Assembly: GCA_036657595.1 (NCBI GenBank)
Contig: JAVXFZ010000083.1
Coordinates: 1 to 10,769, forward strand
DNA length: 10,769 nt
DNA from: Odoribacter sp036657595
GTDB taxonomy: Bacteria; Bacteroidota; Bacteroidia; Bacteroidales; Marinifilaceae
Direction of reading: 5' to 3'
Part shown: positions 1 through 8,417 of the stretch, one piece after another
Layout: every line of letters begins with the position of its first letter
How positions within the stretch are numbered: position 1 is the stretch's first letter
Made by a program: the position numbers and the translations under genes
The notes under the pieces: model-generated
Seen by the model: the letters and a program-made list of their open reading frames with translations, nothing else
What the model was told of the DNA's origin: nothing
The model's database searches: none

Positions 1-104
1 AATCATTTTTGAAGTTTCATTACAAAAATAATCAAATTGGGATTTACACACTTTTGGGGACACTATCTCACAAGCGAACAAGGTTTACAAGGATTGATAA
101 AACA

Positions 105-123
105 GAAAGTTGTGTGAACTTTC
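105..123. promoter_or_regulatory. Perfect 7-bp inverted repeat, operator-like or leader hairpin
   Basis: GAAAGTT and AACTTTC flank a 5-base centre, GTGTG. On the minus strand the repeat begins about nine bases after the TATCTTTG box at 132-139, so it would cover the predicted transcription start and first bases of a leftward transcript. It could be a repressor site or a small RNA hairpin. The sequence does not decide between them. Confidence 0.3.
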
Positions 124-131
124 CATATTTG

Positions 132-139
132 CAAAGATA
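132..139 (-). promoter_or_regulatory. Candidate Bacteroides-type -7 box for a gene to the left
   Basis: The minus strand reads TATCTTTG, a full match to the TAnnTTTG -7 element of the Bacteroides primary sigma factor. It lies just after the operon terminator, where a new transcription unit would be expected to start. No TTG-type -33 element is visible at the usual distance, which keeps confidence low. Confidence 0.3.
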
Positions 140-143
140 GATA

Positions 144-195
144 AAATAAATGAAACCGACCGAAAAGTAAAAATTTCGGTCGGTTTCATTTATTT
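144..195 (-). terminator. Intrinsic terminator of the susCD-like operon (also usable on the plus strand)
   Basis: Arms 144-165 and 174-195 are perfectly complementary over 22 bp around an 8-base loop. The GC-containing core is GAAACCGACCGAAA paired with its complement, and the outer part is A/T pairs. Read on the minus strand, the core stem is followed by ATTTATTTTAT, a usable U-rich tail. The hairpin starts about 25 bases after the stop codon of the last operon gene. The outer A/T arms give a T-rich tail on both strands, so it may act in both directions. Confidence 0.85.
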
Positions 196-219
196 CCACA
201 TTAGTACATTATATTATGC

Positions 220-1245
220 CTAATCCAACAATTCCTTTAATTTCAACTCCATTTCCTCCGGATTCGGATTAACAGCAATAATCGTCCCATCCCGATCGAT
301 CAAAAACACACCACCTCCAGCAGTTCCCAGCATATAACGCGTCCATATCTGCCGGCTATCATCCAGTTCTAATAGCTGAAGCCACGGATAACCATCCTTT
401 TCGATCGCCAGTTCAAGTTTTTTAGTATTTTTAAACTCGCGGGCAACCCCCACAACCACAAAACCCTTGTCTTTATATTTCTCATACATCGGAATCATCG
501 CTTTCGCTTTCAGGCGGCAGGGGTGGCACCAGGATGCCCAAAGGTCAATCACAGCAACCTTTCCCCGGATCACATCGGAAATATTCACCATATTTCCCTT
601 CAGATCCGGAGCTTCAAATTCTATATATTGCCCCCCCGGTCTGATGGTATTAAAGCCGTCAATCAACGTTTTACCCAACACTGTATACGAATGTTGAGGA
701 AACCGGGCTGCAAGGGTTGTATAAGCACCAACAATCTGGTTGTCAATCGGCACGTCATAAATTTGCCTTTTCTGTAATTCTTCAATAATCAAAAAATAAT
801 AAAGTTCATCGATATGATCTGTAAAATATGAATACATCAGCATATAGCGTTCATCCCGTTGCTTTGTTTTCTGTATCTCCAGATATTTCTGATAATCATC
901 ATTCAATGTCCCTCCGGCAATTGTATAGCTCTTATCAACATTCACCCGAATATCCAAAATCGCATCCTCCGCCATAAACTGGACAGTGTACCAAACTCTT
1001 GGATCACGGGTGACAAAAATCAATTTATATCCTTCAACCTGCGGTAACTCCAGTATATACTCAAAACGATGATCTTTCACAGGAACACGTTTACCGTGAT
1101 AACGATAATCAACCGTAGCCGTCACCAATTGAACCTCATCCGTTTGTAATCCGGGAAGCTCTCCCCGTATTACACAACGAACCTGTGCAGACAATTTCCA
1201 TTCTGCCAACAACAATATTGCTACTAAAAAAATAGTATATTTCAT
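220..1245 (-). CDS. TlpA/ResA-like periplasmic thioredoxin-fold protein with an N-terminal DUF4369-like region
   Basis: This 341-residue protein is last in the operon and starts 7 bases after the PKD-like gene. Residues 1-20 form a signal peptide with a likely SPase I cut at LSA|Q and no lipobox, so a periplasmic location is expected. Residues 22-110 are beta-rich and resemble the DUF4369 domain often fused to Bacteroidota TlpA proteins; this assignment is tentative. Residues 110-205 are a helical linker. Residues 208-341 form the thioredoxin domain: FEAPDLKG entry, VAVIDLWASW strand, and redox motif C240-H-P-C243. The family normally has a cis-proline just before the FLID strand. Here residues 309-312 are A-G-G-G, with Gly311 at that position. 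Family members reduce or isomerise disulfides in exported proteins. The likely clients are the co-exported lipoproteins or the receptor, which is inference. The fold is clear; the substrate is not. Confidence 0.9.
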   Translation of the reverse strand: MKYTIFLVAILLLAEWKLSAQVRCVIRGELPGLQTDEVQLVTATVDYRYHGKRVPVKDHRFEYILELPQVEGYKLIFVTRDPRVWYTVQFMAEDAILDIRVNVDKSYTIAGGTLNDDYQKYLEIQKTKQRDERYMLMYSYFTDHIDELYYFLIIEELQKRQIYDVPIDNQIVGAYTTLAARFPQHSYTVLGKTLIDGFNTIRPGGQYIEFEAPDLKGNMVNISDVIRGKVAVIDLWASWCHPCRLKAKAMIPMYEKYKDKGFVVVGVAREFKNTKKLELAIEKDGYPWLQLLELDDSRQIWTRYMLGTAGGGVFLIDRDGTIIAVNPNPEEMELKLKELLD

Positions 1246-1252
1246 CTGCCTG

Positions 1253-2788
1253 CTAATAATCTTTAAACAAAATTTCCATATTCTTTATTTCACGGAAAGG
1301 ACCAACCTGCTGTATCACTTCCGGTCTTGAGGTTGATGGTTCCGTCAGATCACCGGAAGCATCCATATACATACGATACATATACCCCACCCCATTTTTA
1401 TTGCCACTCACAAACAACTGACTAAAATTGAGGTTTGAAACCATACTTATAAACCGCATTTTATCATCAGGATCGGTATACACCGCACGATGGGCACCAA
1501 TAGGTGAGTTGGGCTCAAAAACATACACAACATTGTCAATTGCATAATAAATCATATGATACATAGAGAATGCACATATACAATCCGCTCTATCCAACCC
1601 GATCGAAGCGTCCAGAATACGATGTTCTTTCGGTGCAATACTGGTAGCGGTTCCCGTAAAAGTATACATATGTATGTTACCGTCAGTTCCCTTAAAAAAG
1701 CTATATGATGCAGAGCCTCCGCTTCTAGCTCCGTCAAACCCTCCTCCCAGGTAAAGAGGAGTCATTCCTTCCAAATTATTCGGATCAAAATTATTCGGAT
1801 CTGCAACCAAATCCGGCGACTTAAAAGTGATTAATGAACCTGCATTATAATCCCATTGCAGGAAACGGCTATTCTTCTCGTCCCAGAAGGCATAACGACG
1901 TGCCTTATTTACACTGATATAGGCCGCCGCCTGAACCTTATAATCCAAATTATCCGACACTTTCTCCCGCATCCTCGCCTTAAACGGAGGTGCCAATTGG
2001 TTGTCTACAAAATAAATACCTCCGTCCGACAGAATAAAATATTCTTTTCCTTTTACATCGCCATAAATATTAGTAGGACGTATATTGACCGGAGTCTCAA
2101 AGAACCAATCTTTAGCATCCCCATGATACGTCAGGTCAAATCCGCTCAACGTCTCTCCTCCATTCTCTTGCAATGCCCAAAGCAATTGTTCACTCTTAAG
2201 ATTATTCCAATACACTAATTTCACCGCATTTTTTAACGTACGACCGTTACGAGCACTATACAAATCCTTTCCAATCTGATAAACGATCGATCCCCTCATC
2301 GCATCCAGCGGACAAGTGGAAATATCATACTCATTTTCACTCACTTTACACAGTAGCATCATACTACGGGTTGTCACAGAATTAACTGTCAGAATATAAT
2401 AAGCATAAGTACTAACATCAGTATTTACATCCGTAATCTTCAGCCTTAAATCGTATTGACCAGTCACCATTATACATTTAGCTTTTAGATTCCGTTCACG
2501 TGATAATTCTATAAACTTAGGATTTTTAGCACTCCTCACAGCATAATCCCATACAAATACCAAATCACTCTCCTTCAATTTATTCAAATTCAATATCGGA
2601 ACTATTTTCAGGGTATCATCCTGCATAATGCTCTGGCTAAAACTACTCTCCTGGATATCACCAGGTTGTTCCACTTTAATCGAGCCAATATCTTGATAAT
2701 TATAATTCCCTTTATCTTCATAACACGACTGAAAGGTAAACAAATCAGTTATGAACAACAATATTGTTATATATTTCAATGTTTTCAT
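1253..2788 (-). CDS. PKD-like family surface lipoprotein
   Basis: This 511-residue lipoprotein has a signal peptide ending in a lipobox with Cys22 (FQSC). The mature start CYEDKGNYNY is a typical opening for the PKD-like lipoproteins (PKD_2 type) found with SusCD pairs in Bacteroidales. Acidic residues right after the lipidated cysteine agree with a Bacteroidota surface-export signal. Residues about 75-137 look like the PKD-like Ig-fold module (FVWDYAVRS to YDLRLKITDVNT to YYILTV). Residues 140-511 are rich in short beta repeats ending in aromatic residues, suggesting a propeller-like body; no catalytic motif is evident. A five-codon tandem duplication gives DPNNFDPNNL at 330-339. The gene starts 12 bases after the DUF4843 gene. 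It probably forms part of the outer-membrane uptake complex or a ligand-binding accessory. The exact role of the family is not known to me. Confidence 0.85.
   Translation of the reverse strand: MKTLKYITILLFITDLFTFQSCYEDKGNYNYQDIGSIKVEQPGDIQESSFSQSIMQDDTLKIVPILNLNKLKESDLVFVWDYAVRSAKNPKFIELSRERNLKAKCIMVTGQYDLRLKITDVNTDVSTYAYYILTVNSVTTRSMMLLCKVSENEYDISTCPLDAMRGSIVYQIGKDLYSARNGRTLKNAVKLVYWNNLKSEQLLWALQENGGETLSGFDLTYHGDAKDWFFETPVNIRPTNIYGDVKGKEYFILSDGGIYFVDNQLAPPFKARMREKVSDNLDYKVQAAAYISVNKARRYAFWDEKNSRFLQWDYNAGSLITFKSPDLVADPNNFDPNNLEGMTPLYLGGGFDGARSGGSASYSFFKGTDGNIHMYTFTGTATSIAPKEHRILDASIGLDRADCICAFSMYHMIYYAIDNVVYVFEPNSPIGAHRAVYTDPDDKMRFISMVSNLNFSQLFVSGNKNGVGYMYRMYMDASGDLTEPSTSRPEVIQQVGPFREIKNMEILFKDY
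1773..1801. repeat. 15-bp period tandem duplication inside the PKD-like gene
   Basis: The 14-mer AAATTATTCGGATC occurs twice with a period of 15 bases (1773-1786 and 1788-1801). It encodes consecutive DPNNF and DPNNL pentapeptides on the minus strand. The near-identity at DNA level suggests a recent slippage duplication that stayed in frame. Confidence 0.85.
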
Positions 2789-2800
2789 CTCTGTAAATCT

Positions 2801-3520
2801 TTAGAAAGTTACTTTCACATTTCCCACTTCATATAAAGGACCAAATTCCGCTTCAAACTCAACCAAGGCAGTCCTCAGTTTATCCCTGTAATATACCATT
2901 TCTGCTTTAGAAACGGGATCATCGCCGGAATCACGAAAATCATACCGTTCCAGTTCATCGATGACAAACTGGTATTTCACAGGTCCGTAATCTCCGAAAT
3001 AGGGACGGATATAAGTATCCCAATTGTCAGGTTTAGTCAGGATATTATTGATTTTCAATTTATGAATCAAAAAACCATCTCCCATACCTCCTGCAAAATT
3101 CTCATCCGTCACAATCCTCAGTAAAACAAACACTTCTTTCTCTTTGATATCCGACTGCCGGAACACTATTACCGGAATATTTGTCTGTATCTCACCAGCT
3201 TTCAAAATTGTCTTACCTAAATGAAAATGGGCACCCGAAGCACTATTCTCTCCTTCTTTTGCGGTGCCCTGTTCCCTGACTACCTCAATCTTTATCTCCC
3301 GATCTACTTTTGCCGCCAATCCGGATACTCCCAACGGAATCAATTTAATATCCTCATTCACGTTACTACTTTGTATGGCAAATGAATACACACTACTATC
3401 CCGATCCTTTTCAAAATGAACCTGATTGCCTCCGACATAATCATACGTCTCGTTTTTTTCACAAGAGAAAAGTGTCAGCGCCACCAACAACATTCCTATA
3501 CTATAAATTGTATATTTCAT
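2801..3520 (-). CDS. DUF4843 family lipoprotein
   Basis: This 239-residue lipoprotein has signal peptide residues 1-19 and a lipobox ending at Cys20 (LFSC), followed by EKNETYDY. The body matches the DUF4843 pattern I recognise: an early QVHFEKDRDSSVYSFA strand, a central section resembling Calx-beta-type strands (IKIEVVREQGTAKEG to IPVIVFRQSDIKEKEVFVLLRIV, 77-137), and a C-terminal half with LTKPDNWDTYIRPYFGDYGPVKYQFVIDEL (161-190). The TKP.nW....yFG.yg.vKyqF block is characteristic of these proteins. They are encoded right after SusD in many Bacteroidales loci, usually followed by a PKD-like lipoprotein as here. The start lies 13 bases after the susD-like stop. Function is unknown; a surface or periplasm-facing accessory of the SusCD complex is the natural inference. 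Confidence 0.85.
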   Translation of the reverse strand: MKYTIYSIGMLLVALTLFSCEKNETYDYVGGNQVHFEKDRDSSVYSFAIQSSNVNEDIKLIPLGVSGLAAKVDREIKIEVVREQGTAKEGENSASGAHFHLGKTILKAGEIQTNIPVIVFRQSDIKEKEVFVLLRIVTDENFAGGMGDGFLIHKLKINNILTKPDNWDTYIRPYFGDYGPVKYQFVIDELERYDFRDSGDDPVSKAEMVYYRDKLRTALVEFEAEFGPLYEVGNVKVTF

Positions 3521-3533
3521 AATTAATCAATCT

Positions 3534-4985
3534 TTATTTTCCATAATTCAATTCATCCTCAGGAACGGGAAGCACATATACTTCTTCCAGCTTATCGGTA
3601 ATATTCACCTTACAGTTTGGAATTGTCGATACATTATTCCGTTTATAATAATAAAACAACTGCCCCTCTCCGTAGAATTCACGACGATACTCCTTAGCTA
3701 CAAACGCCTTGACATCATCCAGCGTATTGATTCCTAAATTCGGAAGACCGTATCCCCTCCTTCTCCATAAAGCTTTCATCCTTGTTATGGCATGATTCAC
3801 ATCTTTCGTACATTCTGCTGAGATATAATACATCTCGCTCAACCGCAGCATCGGTATCCGATATTTGGAATACTGATCATCACCATCCCTTTGTTCATAC
3901 TTTGTCAGGAAATAATATCCGGCAGAAAGATTAAACTGGTATTTTAAACGACCGTCTTTTGTTCCCCATAGCGATGTTTCAAACATATCATCAATGACCT
4001 TCTTTTTCACCGTCAGTTTACCCGTACGCAGAAGCTCTCCATAAGAATTAAAGGAAGGTAAATAATTGCTCTTATATACATCCGAAATATTGTCTTTATA
4101 AAGGCAGAAAAACATTTCAATCGACATAATCCGATTCGTTCCCATCTGATTGGATGCCAACATCGTAAAAATAGTCTGATCGTCAATCAGGCTATCTGCA
4201 ATTTTCAAAGCCTTCTCCCGATCAGCCTCCGTTCCACGGTACATATAAATACGCGCCATCAGCGCCTGCACGGCATAATAGTTCATCCTGTTCTGGCGAT
4301 ACAGCAAATAAATATTATCTGTCTTAAAATTCTTATCTATAACAGGATCGTTTTCCAGGCATACCAATGCTTCCTCCAAATCCTTTAAGGCCAGTTCCAC
4401 TACCTCATTACCGGTACTCAGCGGAGTCTGATCTTTCCCGAATTCTGACACATAGGGTATTGCTTTCGCATCCGGATCCATATGAAAAGATTTTCCGAAC
4501 ATCCTCAACAAATCAAAATGCAAATAAGCCCTCAATGCCAATGCCTCACCCTTAATCCAGTTGTAATGATCGCCCTCGAACATTTTCCGGTCAGCATCAT
4601 TCAATTTACGGAGAAGATTATTATCATTAGCGATCACCGTATACATCCCCGACCAGATTGCATCAATACGGGGACGGGTAAGCGTACTTTTATAATTATA
4701 CCGCGACAGATTATAGGTACCATCGTCAAAATACCCGTAATCTATATCATAATTACAGGCCAGTATATCCAGCGTACTCATTGTCAAAGCCGTACCGTAA
4801 AGCGAATTGCTTGTCATCTTTGAGTATACACCGACCAGTGCATCCCAATAACCGGATTCCGTATTGAAAACCTCATCTTCCTTGATATCCACTTTAGACT
4901 GTACATCCAACCAGTCGTTGCAAGAAGTCAACCCTAGAAGAAGGACAACTCCGACTACATATAATTGTCTTATCATTTTTTTCAT
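3534..4985 (-). CDS. RagB/SusD family nutrient-uptake outer-membrane lipoprotein
   Basis: This 483-residue protein is the substrate-binding lid of the SusCD transporter. It has a signal peptide with a lipobox ending at Cys22 (LTSC), then NDWLDVQSK, the usual SusD start. Family signatures are visible: WSGMYTVIANDNNLLRKL (111-128), the TPR-like helix IKGEALALRAYLHFDLLRMFG (144-164), MNYYAVQALMARIYMYRG (234-251), a late RIPMLRLSEMYYISAEC stretch, and the terminal YVLPVPEDEL. Length is normal and both ends look intact. It follows the receptor by 11 bases, with a purine-rich GGAAAAG before the ATG, so the two are surely co-transcribed. Ligand specificity in SusD proteins lies in variable loops and cannot be read from sequence by eye. 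Confidence 0.95.
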   Translation of the reverse strand: MKKMIRQLYVVGVVLLLGLTSCNDWLDVQSKVDIKEDEVFNTESGYWDALVGVYSKMTSNSLYGTALTMSTLDILACNYDIDYGYFDDGTYNLSRYNYKSTLTRPRIDAIWSGMYTVIANDNNLLRKLNDADRKMFEGDHYNWIKGEALALRAYLHFDLLRMFGKSFHMDPDAKAIPYVSEFGKDQTPLSTGNEVVELALKDLEEALVCLENDPVIDKNFKTDNIYLLYRQNRMNYYAVQALMARIYMYRGTEADREKALKIADSLIDDQTIFTMLASNQMGTNRIMSIEMFFCLYKDNISDVYKSNYLPSFNSYGELLRTGKLTVKKKVIDDMFETSLWGTKDGRLKYQFNLSAGYYFLTKYEQRDGDDQYSKYRIPMLRLSEMYYISAECTKDVNHAITRMKALWRRRGYGLPNLGINTLDDVKAFVAKEYRREFYGEGQLFYYYKRNNVSTIPNCKVNITDKLEEVYVLPVPEDELNYGK

Positions 4986-4996
4986 AACTTTTCCAA

Positions 4997-7900
4997 TTAA
5001 AACGTAACATTGACAGAAAGAGCAAAACGATTAGCAAACGGATAAGAGATACCTCTCTCCTGCCTGATTGTCGATAAACGGAATAATTCGTTCAGATAGC
5101 CCGTAAAACGAATCCGCTCCGCTCCGATAGCCTTCAAAACTTTCTGGACCCTGAGGTCATATGAAAGACTCACCGATTCACAGCTAAATACATTTTCATC
5201 CTGTACAAACCGGCTGGTAGCACGCGTGATCTCCGTATTCTTCACGTCCTTATAAAAAGTTATATCTCCGGCATTCATCCATCTTTTTTCGTACACACGT
5301 CGGTCCACATTATCATAAAGATTTGCATTTTCAACACGGTCGACAATGGTCTGATTATATTTCTGAGCACCTATCTGATACCGGAAACTGGCGGAAAATG
5401 TCAGGTCTTTATATATAAACGTCGTTCCTATGATACCTTCGAGGTCAGGGCGTTCATCCCCGGCCACGATTAAATTCCCGGCATCCCATGCGTAAGTGAT
5501 CTGGCCGTCTTTATTCAAAAACATTTCCTTACCGGTTGCCGGATCGATCCCCAATGAATTAGCCGTATAAATAGCATTCATAGAATTACCCTCCATATAT
5601 AATTTGGGAGGCGTACTTGTATTTGTATTAGCCACCAATGCCTTATCATTGTGCTTTTTCATAGCATTATTAATGTTCGTAATCTTGTTCACATTATGAC
5701 TCAATGAACCGTTAACACTCCATGAGATACGATTCTCAGGACGACGGATAACAGTATAACGTATCGATGCATCCACACCCTTATTTTCAGTTTCACCAAT
5801 ATTAGCTGTATAAGAAGGGAAACCAGTAGATGGGGCTATTGTAACAGGTGAAAGTAAACTAGAAGTAAGGCGATTATAGACATCTATGATCGCAACCAGA
5901 CGGTCACTCCAAAGTCCCATTTCAAAACCGATATTCCACGTCTTGGTTTTCTGCCACTTTAAATCAGAATTTCCAAGCCCTTTAATTGCCGTAGAAACAA
6001 TCCCGTTATATTGATGATTGGTATCATATACGTACATCTGCATAGACTGAAAAGGAGCAAAATTTTGCGAAGCCTGCACGCCATAAGATGCCCTCAGTTT
6101 TAGCAACGATACTTGTCCCCAATCCGCCAACAGTCGTTCTTTATGAATATTCCATCCAGCTCCCACTGACCAGACTGGAGCAAATTTATTATTAGAGCCG
6201 AAATTAGATGAACCGTCAATTTTGAGGGACAAATCCAATAAATATTTAGAATCATAGGCATAATTGGCAGTCAATAAGAAACCGGCCAAACGCTTTATAT
6301 CATAAGCCGCTTCTGGCCGTGTATCCTGATAATATTGCTTGGCAAAGCTAATATCCGTCATTTTGTCATTCGGAAATCCCTGAGCCTTGATAACCGTAGA
6401 ACGCACATTGGTCTCAGACATATTGAAGCCTGTAACCGCATACAACATATGCTTTCCGAATTGTTGAGCCAAACGAAGGTTGATATCCCCGCTCACTCCA
6501 AATTCATTTCCATCTCCCTTCTTGAATTCACCACGCAAAAGGTAATTGTCAGGATCTCTTATCGGATCTCCCATATCAACATATTTAGAATGTTTAGCCG
6601 AAATAAAGACTTCCTCGTCTGTACTTTGTTTGCTGATACTGAAACGTCCCATCAAAGTCAAAGAATTTACAATCTTCCATTCGATCGAAAAATTATTCCG
6701 GAAATCAAAAGAAGCTGTCTGATCCACATTATTCAACATTGCATCATGAAGAGGATTCCTGTACACCCCTTTCTTAAAATCAGAGGGTATGTTTACATCG
6801 AACAGTGCTTCCGCTTTCCCGGCAACCTCTGGCTTAAAATAAGGATTAAGCTTAGCATATTGTGAAAAATCACCATAAGGAGAATTATCCCCATCGGTAT
6901 ATTCTACCTGCATATCATTTTTAACAATCAGATCTTTCGTCCTGTACGAAAGCACCACACCACCGCCATATGTATTACGCCCAGAGCCCTTCATCACGCC
7001 GGGAGCCAGTTTGGCACTGAAATTCACTCCATAGCGGATGGCCTGGTCCCCACCCTCCACATACAAAGTATGCCGGTGCTCAAAAGCTGTACGAAGAGGC
7101 TGAGACAACCAATAAGTATTCACTCCGCTTTTAACATTACCCAGCAAACGATTATAATAGTCCAATTTTTCTTTCAATGCCGAATTAATCTGTCCATCTT
7201 TTATATTAAAATGCCCAGCCTCCAGCTGCAATTGTAATTTCTCATCAGCATTCAGCAAATTATAATCCGTAAGGTCGGGCGTGGTCACAGCATAATCTCC
7301 GGTATACGAAACCTTAATATTACCAGGCTCTGGAGCCTTCGTCTCAATGACAACAACACCATTAGCCGAACGCGAACCATATAAGGCTGCAGCCGAAGCA
7401 TCTTTCAAGATTGAAATACTCTCCACCCGATTAGGATCAAGGTCAATCACCTTTTGCAAAGATGTTTCAAAACCGTCCAATATAAACAACGGTTGATTCG
7501 GATTACCCTTATAATTCGCATCCAGGTTAGCAATACCATTGGTTCCGCGAAGTTCAATCTCAGGCAGTGCATTCGGATTAGACCCATTCACATTACTCTC
7601 TATAATCTTAAATGACGGATCTAATGTGCGTAAACTCTGTAATACATTCTGGTTGCCGATCTGCTTTAACTCCTCTCCGGAAACAGTGATTGACGCTCCG
7701 GTCGAAAGCTCCTTCGTCCTTCTGAAAATTCCGGTTACAACCACACCCTTCAATTCATTCACCACTTCTTCCATCTTTACATTCACAACGTCACGCTCAC
7801 AAACAGCAACCTCTTTTGTCTGCATTCCGATAAAAGAAAACACTAAAACAGGATTAGTTATATTATTACCAAACTGCAAAACGTAATTGCCATCCACATC

Positions 7901-8374
7901 TGTCGCCACCCCCACATTACTGCCTTTTAACACAACTGTCACACCGGGAAGAGGCATAGCATTCTTATCCGTCACCTTCCCTTTTATCCCAACTCCCACC
8001 GGTTGCATTTCGCCCCGCTTGATAATAATTGCATTTCCCGAAATCTCATATTTCAGGCCAGTATTATTCAAGCACTTCCAAAGCACTTCATTTACCGTTT
8101 TATTACTCTCCTTTACGGTCAAATTCCGCACAGTCTCCACATCCTTTGTGCCGTACATAAACACAAAGTCGGTCTTTTTCTGGATTTCCCAAATCACCTG
8201 TTCCAAAGACACATCCTCTAATTCCAGACTAATTTTTACATTGTTTTGCGAATGAACCGCAGCGTTCAACTGCAAACAACTAAACAGAATCAAAAAAATC
8301 TTTAGTTTCACCACTAATAAAATTTTTGAAAGTTTTTCCCGCGCGGGAAAAACGATTTCCTGAATTTTTTTCAT
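4997..8374 (-). CDS. SusC/RagA family TonB-dependent outer-membrane receptor with STN signalling domain
   Basis: This 1125-residue receptor forms the barrel of the uptake system and the outer-membrane sensor of the signalling chain. A long signal peptide (1 to about 42, ending near VHS|QNN) is followed by an STN (secretin/TonB short N-terminal) domain, about 45-120 (LEDVSLEQVIWEIQKKTDF to NAIIIKR). Next is a carboxypeptidase-regulatory-like beta domain, about 128-203 (GKVTDKNAMPLPGVTVVLKG). A TonB-box-like stretch, KGVVVTG (209-215), leads into the plug, 217-346, which contains the SusC hallmark ILKDASAAALYGSRSANGVVVIETK. The barrel fills the rest and ends in Phe1125, as expected for BAM-dependent assembly. 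The STN domain is the element that contacts FecR-type anti-sigma factors, matching the upstream pair. The start at 8374 gives a complete signal peptide. Nothing in it identifies the ligand. Confidence 0.96.
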   Translation of the reverse strand: MKKIQEIVFPAREKLSKILLVVKLKIFLILFSCLQLNAAVHSQNNVKISLELEDVSLEQVIWEIQKKTDFVFMYGTKDVETVRNLTVKESNKTVNEVLWKCLNNTGLKYEISGNAIIIKRGEMQPVGVGIKGKVTDKNAMPLPGVTVVLKGSNVGVATDVDGNYVLQFGNNITNPVLVFSFIGMQTKEVAVCERDVVNVKMEEVVNELKGVVVTGIFRRTKELSTGASITVSGEELKQIGNQNVLQSLRTLDPSFKIIESNVNGSNPNALPEIELRGTNGIANLDANYKGNPNQPLFILDGFETSLQKVIDLDPNRVESISILKDASAAALYGSRSANGVVVIETKAPEPGNIKVSYTGDYAVTTPDLTDYNLLNADEKLQLQLEAGHFNIKDGQINSALKEKLDYYNRLLGNVKSGVNTYWLSQPLRTAFEHRHTLYVEGGDQAIRYGVNFSAKLAPGVMKGSGRNTYGGGVVLSYRTKDLIVKNDMQVEYTDGDNSPYGDFSQYAKLNPYFKPEVAGKAEALFDVNIPSDFKKGVYRNPLHDAMLNNVDQTASFDFRNNFSIEWKIVNSLTLMGRFSISKQSTDEEVFISAKHSKYVDMGDPIRDPDNYLLRGEFKKGDGNEFGVSGDINLRLAQQFGKHMLYAVTGFNMSETNVRSTVIKAQGFPNDKMTDISFAKQYYQDTRPEAAYDIKRLAGFLLTANYAYDSKYLLDLSLKIDGSSNFGSNNKFAPVWSVGAGWNIHKERLLADWGQVSLLKLRASYGVQASQNFAPFQSMQMYVYDTNHQYNGIVSTAIKGLGNSDLKWQKTKTWNIGFEMGLWSDRLVAIIDVYNRLTSSLLSPVTIAPSTGFPSYTANIGETENKGVDASIRYTVIRRPENRISWSVNGSLSHNVNKITNINNAMKKHNDKALVANTNTSTPPKLYMEGNSMNAIYTANSLGIDPATGKEMFLNKDGQITYAWDAGNLIVAGDERPDLEGIIGTTFIYKDLTFSASFRYQIGAQKYNQTIVDRVENANLYDNVDRRVYEKRWMNAGDITFYKDVKNTEITRATSRFVQDENVFSCESVSLSYDLRVQKVLKAIGAERIRFTGYLNELFRLSTIRQERGISYPFANRFALSVNVTF

Positions 8375-8381
8375 AAATTTG
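8374..8381 (+). promoter_or_regulatory. Candidate -7 box for an antisense RNA
   Basis: The plus strand reads TAAATTTG, a perfect match to TAnnTTTG, immediately upstream of the susC-like start codon and pointing away from that gene. No protein gene lies in this direction, but an intrinsic terminator on the same strand follows about 70 bases later. A clear TTG-type -33 element is not visible, so the call rests on the -7 match and the paired terminator. Confidence 0.45.
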
Positions 8382-8393
8382 TTGAATTAAAGT

Positions 8394-8413
8394 TTAACAT
8401 TATTTATTGTTAA
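8394..8413. repeat. Inverted repeat TTAACA-N8-TGTTAA in the fecR-susC gap
   Basis: Perfect 6-bp arms at 8394-8399 and 8408-8413 surround an A/T spacer, 20 to 40 bases upstream of the susC-like start. It could be the first stem-loop of the proposed antisense RNA, or an operator for the susC-like gene. The arms are AT-rich, so chance is possible. Confidence 0.4.
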
Positions 8414-8417
8414 CAGA

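Larger units (their letters stand above)
1..143. other. Left-edge non-coding region upstream of a gene outside the window
   Basis: No convincing coding region is visible here. The stretch lies beyond the operon terminator. On the minus strand it contains two perfect matches to the Bacteroides -7 pattern TAnnTTTG: TATCTTTG (132-139) and TATTTTTG (23-30). A 7-bp inverted repeat lies just downstream of the first (105-123). The only minus-strand ATG codons near the edge give a five-codon frame that stops at once, or a frame running off the window from position 6. The most economical reading is the promoter and leader of the next minus-strand gene to the left. That is inference, because the gene itself is not visible. 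Confidence 0.4.

Noticed and set aside
1856..2218. Plus-strand open frame of 120 codons, and similar antisense frames at 523-777, 4482-4823, 7539-7886, 7887-8255 and 8923-9240
   Set aside because: All are shadows of confident minus-strand genes. Their translations lack domain signatures and show compositions expected from reading the wrong strand.
6335..6865. Plus-strand open frame of 176 codons
   Set aside because: It lies wholly antisense inside the receptor barrel, has no recognisable domain, and the opposite strand is a clear, intact SusC protein.
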